NCBI GenBank assembly: GCA_001890945.1 | Contig: MLAX01000002.1 | Location: forward strand, 744,001-808,000 | Reading direction: 5' to 3' | DNA from: Alphaproteobacteria bacterium AO1-B | Lineage (GTDB): Bacteria > Pseudomonadota > Alphaproteobacteria > Rhizobiales > Stappiaceae | Length of the DNA: 64,000 nucleotides | Shown: positions 25,907 through 33,855 of the stretch, one piece after another | Layout of the letters: each line of letters opens with the position of its first letter | Position numbering within the stretch: position 1 is the first letter of the stretch | The notes under the pieces: generated by a model | Told to the model about the DNA's origin: nothing | Seen by the model: only the letters and a program-made list of their open reading frames with translations | Database searches by the model: none | Position numbers and translations under genes: made by a program

Positions 25907-26815
25907 ATGACGGCTGTTTCGCCGCAGCACCGCATAGCCCGGATCTGTGTCCTGATCGAAAGTGACTTGAGCAGACCTTGGCGGATTGACCAGTTGGCCG
26001 ATGCCTGTGCCATGGCCCAGCATCACTTTCAGCGCCGGTTTGCGGCCGCCACTGGCGAAACGGTCGCGGGATACGTCAAAAGCCGGCGGCTGGAAAAAGC
26101 GGCACGTCTCTTGTCCAGGTCGAACATGCGCGTTCTGGATATCGCGCTCGAGTGCGGGTTCCAGACCCATGCTGCCCTGACCCGTGCATTTAGCGCACAT
26201 TTCGGTCTCAGCCCGGCGGCGTTCCGGGACAAAGGTCTTCCGGAACACCTCCAGGGAATGCCGCCACGCCCGTTCCTTCGGCCCCTCGCCTCCCGGGGCC
26301 TGTCAGTCGATTTTGATCTGATCGACCTGCCACCGCAGTGGCTGCACTGGCGCAAGGCAACGGGGATGGTTGACGGTCGGTATTTCCCGGATCTGAAATC
26401 TGTCGGCAAAGCCTTTTGGGCTTTGAGACAGGAGCTTGGATCACGAAAAGCGCACTTGGCGACCGGTTTCATTAACGGACCGCGCGCCTTTCTTGACGAC
26501 ACGGCGGTCGCGTATTTCGGAGCGCTTCTTTCAGACAGGACTGATCTTGATTGGGCGGACGGTGCGAACCTGCTGGAAGCGGGTCTCTACGCAGTGTTTC
26601 CCCATTACGGCCCCCTGACAACGCTGCATCTGACCTGGCACAAATGCGTTCGGGCCGGTGTTGAACAGCATAAGCTGACGTTTGCAAAGACGTGGATGTT
26701 CGAGACCTATTTGATCGACACCGTGTTTGCCAAACCGGAAAAATTGTCAGCCCTCATCCACTTGCCGGTTCACAAAGGCACAATCGGACAAACGCCGCCA
26801 GTTCCGGTCCCCTAA
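25907..26815 (+). CDS. AraC family regulator with GyrI-like effector domain
   Basis: A 302-residue regulator. The N-terminal double HTH of the AraC family is at about residues 8-110 (LADACAMAQHHFQRRFAAATG and VLDIALECGFQTHAALTRAFSAHFGLSP). The C-terminal domain at about 135-290 is GyrI-like, binding small molecules (FDLIDLPPQWLHWRKATG, LLEAGLYAVFPHYGPL). This is the Rob/SoxS-like arrangement. ATG at 25907 has AGGA eight bases upstream, better than the in-frame ATG at 25880. The amidase gene follows 31 bases later on the same strand, so it is probably the regulator's operon partner. Confidence 0.92.
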   Translation: MTAVSPQHRIARICVLIESDLSRPWRIDQLADACAMAQHHFQRRFAAATGETVAGYVKSRRLEKAARLLSRSNMRVLDIALECGFQTHAALTRAFSAHFGLSPAAFRDKGLPEHLQGMPPRPFLRPLASRGLSVDFDLIDLPPQWLHWRKATGMVDGRYFPDLKSVGKAFWALRQELGSRKAHLATGFINGPRAFLDDTAVAYFGALLSDRTDLDWADGANLLEAGLYAVFPHYGPLTTLHLTWHKCVRAGVEQHKLTFAKTWMFETYLIDTVFAKPEKLSALIHLPVHKGTIGQTPPVPVP

Positions 26816-26846
26816 ACCAGACCTCTTCAATCAACTGGAGAGGCCT

Positions 26847-28256
26847 ATGCACACCGGCACATCACACCCTTGGGATTTACCGCTGGAGACACTCAGCAAA
26901 CAGCTGTCTTTGGAGGCTGAACGACGGGATTTTTATAACTGCCTTTCCGCGAACCGGTCACATTGGGAACCTGGCATCAACGCTTTCGAACAACGGCAGG
27001 AAAACTGTCCTGTCACCGTCCATGGGCCATTGAACGGACTTCCGATCACGGTAAAGGATCAGATCGCTGTGGCCGGCTGGCAAAGAACCTTTGGAACCGA
27101 CAGACCCGCGAAAAAGCCCGACCGGAAAAGTGCGCCTGTTATCGCCCGTCTTGAAGACCTTGGAGCCATTGTGACCGGCAAGACGGCCCTGCCGCCGCAC
27201 GCCATGGACTTTCAGACCTACAGCAAGCGCCGGGGCCCGACATGCAATCCCTTCGACCAGGATTACACATGTGGGGGAAGCTCCGGAGGGGGAGCTGCGG
27301 CCGTCGCCACCGGCATGAGCTGCCTTGATGTCGGCGCTGACCTGAGCGGGTCATTGAGAATTCCGGCGGCCTGGTGCGGCGTCAGTTCTCTTGTGCCAAC
27401 CGAAGGGGCCCTGTCGAACAAGGGGATGCTGCCAAAGGAGCAGACGCTCGATCATTTTGCCCGCATCGGGTTTCTCGCGCGCAGTCCGGAGGATCTGGAG
27501 TTTCTTTGGAGAACGGCATTTCAGCCCGAAGCCCCCCCGGAATTGGACCGAACCCCGGACAGGATTGCGATTTGGACACCGGGCGCTGCCCCTGTCTGCG
27601 ACAGCGCGACCCTGCACACGTGGGAGACGTTCCGGAAGACGGTGATCGGTAGTTCCAGAGATCTGGTTGAGGAGCATGGCATGACGGAACTTTTTGAGAG
27701 CAGAGTGCGGTGCGCTGCCGGTGAGGTTCTGGGCCACGAGACCGGGGCCTTGATGCCGGGGATCATCCGATGGCTCCTGCGGCGTGACCGGCGGGCGGCA
27801 GCAGGCTCGCCAGGCTTTCTCGCTCCGATACATGAAGGATACCGCCGAAACTCCAAGAGATACTCGAACAACCTTAAGACGCTGGAAGACTTCAGAACCT
27901 CGATGGGCCGGACATACGCTGACCACCGCGCGCTTGTTCTGCCGGTCACCGGGGTGTGCGCCTTCCCGCACCGCGTTGCGGACTCGGATCAAAACGGGGT
28001 GCGCCGCTATGATGAAGGGTTTGCGACCCAAGCCGGTGAGATCGGTTACTTCGATGCCCTGACCCACTTCACATTGCCGGTGACCGTGCTCGGTTGGCCA
28101 GTCATCACCATTCCGATTGGCAAGGACCCCAACGGCATCCCGATGGGCGCACAGATTACCGGTCACCCCGGCACAGAAATCCGATTGCTTGAAACCGCAG
28201 CGAAGCTGATGGAGATCACGGGAGGCCAAATGAGGCCTGGAGAAAACTCCCGATAA
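26847..28256 (+). CDS. Amidase signature family hydrolase
   Basis: A 469-residue amidase of the amidase-signature (AS) family, hydrolysing an amide or transferring a nitrogen group. The Ser-cisSer-Lys triad is visible: Lys70 in ITVKDQIAVAG, the GGSSGGGAAAVA loop at about 143-152, and Ser169 in DLSGSLRIPA, where most members have GGS. The latter motif reads LSGS instead of TGGS, so substrate preference may differ. The start at 26847 follows a GGAGAGG ribosome-binding site; the frame is open upstream into the AraC gene. Expression with the AraC/GyrI regulator suggests it acts on a compound sensed by that regulator. Whether it is a free amidase or a GatA-like piece is settled by the lack of gatBC nearby: free. 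Confidence 0.9.
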   Translation: MHTGTSHPWDLPLETLSKQLSLEAERRDFYNCLSANRSHWEPGINAFEQRQENCPVTVHGPLNGLPITVKDQIAVAGWQRTFGTDRPAKKPDRKSAPVIARLEDLGAIVTGKTALPPHAMDFQTYSKRRGPTCNPFDQDYTCGGSSGGGAAAVATGMSCLDVGADLSGSLRIPAAWCGVSSLVPTEGALSNKGMLPKEQTLDHFARIGFLARSPEDLEFLWRTAFQPEAPPELDRTPDRIAIWTPGAAPVCDSATLHTWETFRKTVIGSSRDLVEEHGMTELFESRVRCAAGEVLGHETGALMPGIIRWLLRRDRRAAAGSPGFLAPIHEGYRRNSKRYSNNLKTLEDFRTSMGRTYADHRALVLPVTGVCAFPHRVADSDQNGVRRYDEGFATQAGEIGYFDALTHFTLPVTVLGWPVITIPIGKDPNGIPMGAQITGHPGTEIRLLETAAKLMEITGGQMRPGENSR

Positions 28257-28480
28257 ACGCCGTTGCTCCTCCGGCACCGGAAAACGGTCACCGACGACTC
28301 GCGCAAGCAACTGAACAGCGCCCGTCTTCGGCTGGTCAAGCAGGATGGATGTTGCGGCGCAACGCTTTTGATGGAGGCAGAGACAATCCGAACCAACAAG
28401 ATAAACTTCAGCTACCTCAATGAAACTTTGTCAGTTTAAATGGTGGACTGGATTGATGCCCCCGGCGATCTCAGGGCAAG

Positions 28481-28879
28481 TTAGTCCTCCGACACTGGCG
28501 CTGTTGTGTCTTGGGACATAACGAAAACACAGATCTTGTTGCCGTCGAGATCACGAAAATAATCGCCAAAAAATTGACCGCCGTATTCTGCGGGCGGGCT
28601 TACGTTTTCTGCTCCAGGGCGGACCGCAAGCTTATGTACCGCCCGCACGTGATCTGTGTCTTTACAAATCAGGGCAATCATATTGCCGTTTCCAGGTCGA
28701 GCGGTGTTGCCATCGCTCGGCTTTGTGACCACCAGCATGGGCTTGGCAGGGTCACTGCCCCAGGCAATCATTCTCTCCAGTGAATAGGTACGTGCAGCGC
28801 CGAACTTCTCAAGAAGCGTGTCATAGAAAACAGCCGCTTTTTCGAGTTCGTTTGTACCCAGTGTAATGTATCCGGTCAT
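28481..28879 (-). CDS. VOC (glyoxalase/bleomycin resistance) family protein
   Basis: A 132-residue protein of the vicinal oxygen chelate superfamily. It shows two beta-alpha-beta-beta-beta modules, YITLGTNELEKAAVFYDTLL at the start and FGDYFRDLDGNKICVFVM at the end, with the Asp/Glu-ligand pattern of VOC enzymes (Asp-Leu-Asp-Gly-Asn-Lys). The long acidic and hydrophobic mid-section (IAWGSDPAKPMLVVTKPSDG) fits the glyoxalase-like lyase branch rather than a dioxygenase. It stands alone between two intergenic gaps of about 225 and 270 bases that I found to be empty. The reaction cannot be assigned. Confidence 0.87.
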   Translation of the reverse strand: MTGYITLGTNELEKAAVFYDTLLEKFGAARTYSLERMIAWGSDPAKPMLVVTKPSDGNTARPGNGNMIALICKDTDHVRAVHKLAVRPGAENVSPPAEYGGQFFGDYFRDLDGNKICVFVMSQDTTAPVSED

Positions 28880-29149
28880 ATCGAACTCCGTTAATATATT
28901 GATTTATTTATTTTTTTACCCCCCGTACATGACGTTCGACGCTGACGCGTAAACAAACCTGATCGCCGAAGACAGAACTTTGACGCTGCGGCATGAAAAC
29001 CACCGGCCGGCTTTCGTTCGATTAGCGCAAACGTCCATGACGATCACAATTATTGGAGGCCATCACCTGTGAAGAAACCGGTGCGAAAATGAAACGAAAT
29101 GGCCTGCAAACCGCATTGCACCAAAGTGTCGCCTCCCTTGCCCCCAGCC

Positions 29150-29497
29150 TCAGCGCGCTGACCCCGGGCAACGAAATGGGGTGAATGTACTTCCCATGTT
29201 GGCATTTATTGTCATCATGAATAGCCGGTCAGCGAGCCACAGATCCTCCGCAAAAATGGGACACGCTGGTATGTTTGACAGACATCCAGTCGCCAAGAAC
29301 GCGTCATGTGCGGCTCGAAACTCCTGTGTCAGCTTTGTTTCGTCTATGTATGTGAGCGCTTTGGAATACGTTTCCTTGTAGGCGGTACAGTTTCTGACGC
29401 GCCGTTCATCACGTGTCTCAGCCTCACCACGAACCGGACAGACGATCAGCGTCAAAAGAACAAAGTAAAAGAACAACAGATATCTTTTGTTTATCAT
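29150..29497 (-). CDS. Small exported hypothetical protein
   Basis: A 115-residue protein with a clear signal peptide (about 1-25: MINKRYLLFFYFVLLTLIVC ending before VRGEA). The mature part has five cysteines (in NCTAY, GCLSN, PACP and RCPG) and an amphipathic region rich in charged residues, consistent with a periplasmic disulfide-bonded protein. I do not recognise a family. The next gene upstream on the same strand is an exported alpha/beta hydrolase 70 bases away, so the pair may form a small operon. Confidence 0.6.
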   Translation of the reverse strand: MINKRYLLFFYFVLLTLIVCPVRGEAETRDERRVRNCTAYKETYSKALTYIDETKLTQEFRAAHDAFLATGCLSNIPACPIFAEDLWLADRLFMMTINANMGSTFTPFRCPGSAR

Positions 29498-29566
29498 ACG
29501 TTTCCTTATGGACCGGAGCTTTCAGGAAGGGTGGACCTGGATTGGGAAATTGTTCGCCAGAACCGT

Positions 29567-30274
29567 CTAGTCCCTGGAGGACCACTCAAGAACAGGATTG
29601 ATCCACATGGGGTTCGCTTTGTAAAAAAGGCCGTGAGCTTCGCCGGTTTTAAAGATGATGTCGGCACGCTCAGTAATTTGTGGGTTGCGGTTAAAGAATT
29701 TCCGGCAGGAAAAACCGAGGTCATCGGACGCGTCGACCATTGACAGGAAACGGCCCTTTGCTCCATCTGCCGAACGGTCATCGCCCGAAACCACACCATG
29801 AATGCAGCCGGCAAGGATGACATAGTTTATGTCAGGGTTCTGAAGTTTGGCGGCCGCTCTGAGCGCCATGTATCCGCCCTTGCTAAACCCAACAATCGTG
29901 ATTTTGTCGGGACTTACGCCATTTGAGAGCAAATCGGACACTTTCGAGACAATAACATCAACATATTCCAGCGTACCCGGCCGCCGGATATCAGCAGTCA
30001 CCAAATGACCTTTCGATTGCAGCTTTTCTTTGATCTCATAAAACTCGTAGCGTCCAAATGTGTCCGAAACAGCATTCGGGCCTTTGTTTTCGATAATTCT
30101 CCCGTGAACGTAGATGAGATACATTTCTTCGTTTGGAGCACTGGCCGATTGGAAGGAGCTGCTTTGTGCAGGGGCACAACTGAAGAATACGATCAGCAAA
30201 GATACGATCATCAAGGTGAAAGAGGGCATGCAAGCACGCATCGGAGAGACATATTTTAAAAGTATATTTTCCAT
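29567..30274 (-). CDS. Exported alpha/beta hydrolase
   Basis: A 235-residue hydrolase with an N-terminal membrane-targeting segment (about 12-36; MIVSLLIVFFSCAPAQ), which could be a lipoprotein signal because of the Cys after FFS, or an ordinary signal peptide. The alpha/beta hydrolase core has YLIYVHGR with an HG pair at the oxyanion site, the nucleophile elbow GFSKGG (Ser in G-F-S-K-G), an acid-containing stretch SMVDASDDLG, and GEAHGLFY with the expected histidine. It resembles dienelactone-hydrolase/esterase-like proteins. Start could be 30274 or an ATG 33 bases downstream. It is on the same strand as the small exported protein at 29150. Confidence 0.8.
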   Translation of the reverse strand: MENILLKYVSPMRACMPSFTLMIVSLLIVFFSCAPAQSSSFQSASAPNEEMYLIYVHGRIIENKGPNAVSDTFGRYEFYEIKEKLQSKGHLVTADIRRPGTLEYVDVIVSKVSDLLSNGVSPDKITIVGFSKGGYMALRAAAKLQNPDINYVILAGCIHGVVSGDDRSADGAKGRFLSMVDASDDLGFSCRKFFNRNPQITERADIIFKTGEAHGLFYKANPMWINPVLEWSSRD

Positions 30275-30450
30275 TTAATATTTCCTCATTATTTGATTTT
30301 TCTTCGGAATACTGCATGTTATTGTCAGAGACTAAGTTCCTTCCACGCTCCAAAAGTCTTTTTGGCGAAACTGGGGTCCTTTTCGGAAATGGAACGCAGC
30401 CGATTTCGGTTCTTGACGACCAGCGCTGCACCGGCGGTGGAAACGCTCAT

Positions 30451-31113
30451 TCACGTCCCATTGCAGCATCGTCCAGACAATCCATAAGCGGTCGCCCGCT
30501 GGTGCTTGGTCAAGCGGCCGGGCGATGCGATGGGTCTTGAACCGCCTTCAGGAAAGAAAACGAAGGGCTTGTGCCGGCCAAACAACCGCGCACGGACCAT
30601 GATCCAGGCAACGCCAAACAGCATCCGAAACGCGGTAACTGTTTTCACCTTTTCCCCTGGAAGCAATGCGGTGGCATTCCGGATACCAACCCGCCCTCGA
30701 ACCTCACCAAATGGCGTTGGTTCGCTGCTTTCGCAGCAAAATGATGTGAGAAGGCTGACGAACGGAAAGCCGCCACTGGACAGGGTGCTACCGATTGGTG
30801 TTGAACAACAGACGGTATACCATCGAAGGGTACCTCTCCCGCACAAGTCCAGACACCTGAGATGTTCCAGCCCTTTGCTGATCTTCAGTGCTGCCGGTTC
30901 TAGATGGATGACTTCGCTGCCCGAGGCTTGATCAAACACCAATTCGTTTGCTCTCAAATGTCTGACAAATGCCTGACAGTCCGTGCAATAGCAGACATAG
31001 CGTGGCACCGAAGCTCGCCTCGAAACAGTCAGCGTGCCTTGCACCGCACCACAGCTGCAAGAGAGGTTCACGTCTGCAACCGGCTGCGCTTGTGCACTGT
31101 ATTCAGTCGGCAT
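30451..31113 (-). CDS. GFA/DUF6151-like zinc-binding protein
   Basis: A 220-residue protein related to the glutathione-dependent formaldehyde-activating (GFA) fold. The zinc ligands are visible: Cys19 and Cys21 in SCSCGAVQG, and Cys41, Cys43, Cys46 in YVCYCTDCQAF, with further Cys in LDLCGRGTLRW and VCCSTPIG. GFA proteins bind zinc through such CxC and CxxC pairs. The ATG at 31113 is preferred; the in-frame start at 31143 adds ten residues. The start overlaps the small membrane peptide gene by 11 bases, making it the last gene of a coupled operon starting with the phosphatase at 32249. Function unknown; the fold is confident. Confidence 0.85.
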   Translation of the reverse strand: MPTEYSAQAQPVADVNLSCSCGAVQGTLTVSRRASVPRYVCYCTDCQAFVRHLRANELVFDQASGSEVIHLEPAALKISKGLEHLRCLDLCGRGTLRWYTVCCSTPIGSTLSSGGFPFVSLLTSFCCESSEPTPFGEVRGRVGIRNATALLPGEKVKTVTAFRMLFGVAWIMVRARLFGRHKPFVFFPEGGSRPIASPGRLTKHQRATAYGLSGRCCNGT

Positions 31114-31186
31114 TGGTAACGGCCACAAACACAGCCACCGCAATGGCGACGAAAATTGCCAGGTTCGTCCGTTCGCGACGCTTCAT
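31103..31186 (-). CDS. Predicted 27-residue single-helix membrane peptide
   Basis: A short ORF wedged between the NTF2-like gene and the GFA-like gene. It opens MKRRERTN, a strongly basic N-terminus, and continues with one hydrophobic helix of about 17 residues (LAIFVAIAVAVFVAV) ending TNAD: a textbook small inner-membrane peptide. Its ATG overlaps the NTF2-like stop as ATGA (31183-31186), and its 3' end overlaps the GFA-like start by 11 bases, so it is embedded in a chain of coupled genes, which argues against chance. Function unknown; possibly a membrane anchor or partner for the adjacent proteins. Confidence 0.6.
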   Translation of the reverse strand: MKRRERTNLAIFVAIAVAVFVAVTNAD

Positions 31187-31620
31187 GGTCTTGTTGCCCC
31201 GCCCGTTCGCCCGCTGTCATACGGCATGGCGTTCAGTGAATCGTGGCTTGCCGTATTGATCGCGGGAATGTCCCAGACCTCTGCGATTTGACCGTCGATA
31301 ATCCGCCAAACGATGGCCACCTCAAAGGTGAGCCTTGACCCATCCAGCACAAGGCTGTTTTGCGTCTCGACAACGACCAGTTCATTACCGATTGCCCGTG
31401 CATCGCGCGGAAGGACCGTAAAGGTACCGGCAGACCGCTCCTTCAGAGACTCAAAGAAGTCGGCAATTTGCTCGATGCCGGTATAGTCCCCATGAAGATC
31501 CGGCATTGCGGCATGGAAGAAGTGCCAAACCACATCCTCACGGAATACGTGCTTAAGATCCCGGACATTTTGAATATCAAGATCCTTGAGCAGCGAGAGA
31601 TTGGGATGATCTCTGTCCAT
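31183..31620 (-). CDS. NTF2-like/SnoaL-type ketosteroid isomerase-fold protein
   Basis: A 145-residue single-domain protein. The cone-shaped NTF2/SnoaL fold is indicated by an N-terminal helix, then VVWHFFHAAMPDLHGDYTGIEQIADFFESL and a C-terminal curved sheet (ELVVVETQNSLVLDGSRL, FEVAIVWRIIDGQIAEVWDI), which is the typical ending with a DGQI/AEVWD turn. Members are isomerases, dehydratases or polyketide cyclases. The ATG at 31620 starts two bases after the stop of the histidine phosphatase gene; the end overlaps the small membrane peptide gene. The substrate is unknown. Confidence 0.85.
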   Translation of the reverse strand: MDRDHPNLSLLKDLDIQNVRDLKHVFREDVVWHFFHAAMPDLHGDYTGIEQIADFFESLKERSAGTFTVLPRDARAIGNELVVVETQNSLVLDGSRLTFEVAIVWRIIDGQIAEVWDIPAINTASHDSLNAMPYDSGRTGGATRP

Positions 31621-31622
31621 GT

Positions 31623-32249
31623 TTATCTCTTGTGTTTTGGGTAAACACCGGCCGGAGTGGTGGGCAAAACTCGACTCAGGCAATCCTCAAGCGGTCGCCA
31701 CCCGTGCAACGGTTTCAGATCGACCGCGGAAAACGCAAACCAGTTCCCGCCACCATCTGCCTGGTCAAAGTTGCGATCAATTTCGTGTTTCGACAGCGCG
31801 CAATAAAGCAGAGTACCGACGGCTCCGTGACCGACAAACAGAGTGTCGTGGCCGACGGGTTGAGAGAGGCAATGATCCACTTCAGAAACAATCCTGTGCT
31901 GTGCAGCCCTTGCTGTCTCCCAACCCCGAAAGCTGTCGTCTGGAGAGGCAAAAAACTGATCAGCTGCGGCCTCGAACTGTTGTCTCGGCAGAAAGCCGGT
32001 GGAACTTCTGTCATTTTCGTGTTGGTTGTCTCGAAGCTCCAAAGAGCAGTCCCAGGCCTCGGCAAGTATCCGGGCTGTCTCAACAGCCTTCCGTTCCCGG
32101 CTGGAAATGATCCGGCCGGTTTGGGGCCAGGGATTTGCATCGGCAAGTTTCATGACGCGATCCCGTCCTTGGCTTGACAGAGCCCAATCTTGGATAGGGG
32201 TAGCTTCATCAATCAACACCTGGGGGTGGGTCAGATATCTTGCGAGCAT
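31623..32249 (-). CDS. Histidine phosphatase superfamily protein with altered RHG motif
   Basis: A 208-residue protein related to phosphoglycerate mutase-like histidine phosphatases. The C-terminal catalytic part is present: DTLFVGHGAVGTLLYC holds the second histidine and SSRERKAVETARILAE holds the conserved Arg/Glu pair. The N-terminal phosphohistidine motif is unusual: instead of the Arg-His-Gly triad the sequence has LTHPQV, keeping the His but replacing the Arg. Some divergent branches do have HPQ here, so it may still be active with a different substrate. It is the first gene of the 32249-30451 operon (phosphatase, NTF2-like, membrane peptide, GFA-like). Confidence 0.83.
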   Translation of the reverse strand: MLARYLTHPQVLIDEATPIQDWALSSQGRDRVMKLADANPWPQTGRIISSRERKAVETARILAEAWDCSLELRDNQHENDRSSTGFLPRQQFEAAADQFFASPDDSFRGWETARAAQHRIVSEVDHCLSQPVGHDTLFVGHGAVGTLLYCALSKHEIDRNFDQADGGGNWFAFSAVDLKPLHGWRPLEDCLSRVLPTTPAGVYPKHKR

Positions 32250-32361
32250 TCTGGTGACCTTTGAATAAGTGAACGTCAGCGGCAGCTAGGGAGTTATATC
32301 GCTGAGAGCTGCTCCCCTAAGCCTTTGAAAAAGTTGTTTGATCTGGTGGCAGGCGATTGGA

Positions 32362-33768
32362 TCAGCGCTCATGCGCCAAATGAGGTTTGCCGTTCGCGTG
32401 CAGTGTGTGAGCAATTTCGGCGGCGACTGCCCGCCCATTTCGGATGGCACCTTCAACATATCCTGCAAAGGCGGTATCCAATTCGGCACCAGCAAACCGG
32501 ACACGGCCGGTCCATTCCCGCAGTTTTTGGGCCGCGTTATGAACTCCCTCAACACGAACAGACGAGTTGTAGCCACCACCGCAAACAGAACCTTCAACCC
32601 ATAGAGCTTCTTCGAAAGACTTGGGGGTTCTGGCTTCATCACCAAGCGCGAGAGCAAGAAGGTCCAAGAGCTTTGCGATCCTATGATCAGAGTTCAAACT
32701 GGCCCATTCCGCCGCTTTGGGACCACCTAAGAAAGCTGTGAGGCGCGGAGGACTGCTGTCATCAAAACTCGTATCGACAACCTCCAGACCCATCGGATCA
32801 GTGAAAGAAATCCGGCCACTCCAGCCGTGCAACCGCCAGAACGCTGACCGAAACTCCAGCGTTGTCTTGATGACCGAGCCCGGTTGAAAGGAACCGAGGA
32901 GGTCCCTCAGCGCCTTGCTTTCCTCAATCACGAAACTGATTTTGCTCGCTGCCGGAGGCGGGACTGCGATCACCACAAAATCGCACAGCCAAATGTCTGC
33001 GCCTGTGACAACCTCAACCCTTTGCCCAACACATGACACTCTTTCCACCCGCGCGTTTAACTTAGGTGGGAAGGACAACTGACCGGCCAGTTGATCGGTT
33101 ATCTTCTCCATGCCTTCGGGGAAGTGAAACTCAAGGTCAGGGCGGTCAGACTGATAAGACTGAAAAGCTTGCTTCACGGCAAGAGCGTTCAGACACTCGG
33201 CCGCGACGCCATACTGTTCACAGAATTGGGTACGGGCGAGCTGTTTGTCATGGGTCGACAGCGGCAGCATGCGCAAAACATCAGCGACACTCATCCGAAG
33301 GACTGAAGCATCCCGGCTGTTCTGCTGGGTTCGAAAAGGTTTTCTAAAGCCCACAGTCCGAAACCACGTCGTGAGACAATCAAAAAACCGGACATCGCTC
33401 GACGGGCCGTAAACGCGGTCAAGTCGTGCTTCCAGCACCATATCGACCGTGTCGTGGTCAATAAATTCGTCGCGTGGAAAAACCTTGTTTGCAATCACGC
33501 ACAAGTCCTGCCCGGAATTCGGGACAACAGAACAGTGAAGACTGCCGGTTCTTGCCAAATCCAGGACGCTCCGCATGTCGGCGTTGATCATCTGCGCGCC
33601 CAGATCTACGGCACGGCCATTGCCATGAAACAGCGTGCGGACCCGGCCACCAACCCGGTTCTGCGCTTCAATTACCTGACAGCTCAAACCCAGTTCATTG
33701 AACTGGGCCGCAGCGGCGAGCCCGGCCGCACCTGCACCAACAACGACCACATTTACAGAAGTGTGCAT
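32362..33768 (-). CDS. Flavin monoamine oxidase family protein
   Basis: A 468-residue FAD enzyme. The N-terminal dinucleotide-binding fold is intact (VVVVGAGAAGLAAAAQF, then VIEAQNRVGGRVRT, the signature that contacts FAD ribityl and phosphate) and the C-terminal flavin motif is GRVRFAGAELDTAFAGYVEGAIRNG. The middle (about 60-350) is the substrate domain. Members oxidise amines, tryptophan or other donors. The gene is divergent from a TetR gene at 33856, with two tandem 16-bp operators in the 88-base gap, so it is the likely target of that regulator. No signal peptide. Confidence 0.92.
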   Translation of the reverse strand: MHTSVNVVVVGAGAAGLAAAAQFNELGLSCQVIEAQNRVGGRVRTLFHGNGRAVDLGAQMINADMRSVLDLARTGSLHCSVVPNSGQDLCVIANKVFPRDEFIDHDTVDMVLEARLDRVYGPSSDVRFFDCLTTWFRTVGFRKPFRTQQNSRDASVLRMSVADVLRMLPLSTHDKQLARTQFCEQYGVAAECLNALAVKQAFQSYQSDRPDLEFHFPEGMEKITDQLAGQLSFPPKLNARVERVSCVGQRVEVVTGADIWLCDFVVIAVPPPAASKISFVIEESKALRDLLGSFQPGSVIKTTLEFRSAFWRLHGWSGRISFTDPMGLEVVDTSFDDSSPPRLTAFLGGPKAAEWASLNSDHRIAKLLDLLALALGDEARTPKSFEEALWVEGSVCGGGYNSSVRVEGVHNAAQKLREWTGRVRFAGAELDTAFAGYVEGAIRNGRAVAAEIAHTLHANGKPHLAHER

Positions 33769-33795
33769 TATGCTAAACCCGGGAATATAGTTTAA

Positions 33796-33827
33796 TTGAG
33801 CAACCGCTCAACTGAGCAGTCGCTCAA
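33796..33827. promoter_or_regulatory. Two tandem TetR-type operators
   Basis: Two adjacent 16-bp palindromes: TTGAGCAACCGCTCAA (33796-33811) and CTGAGCAGTCGCTCAA (33812-33827), sharing the pattern TGAGC-N4-GCTCA. They lie between the divergent amine oxidase (33768) and TetR (33856) genes and touch neither coding region. TetR dimers bind sites of this shape. Confidence 0.75.
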
Positions 33828-33855
33828 TTTGTTCCTCATGTCAAGGAGTATGTCT

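Noticed and set aside
27351..28310. A 319-codon minus-strand frame over the amidase gene
   Set aside because: Shadow of a well supported amidase; no start signal or homology.
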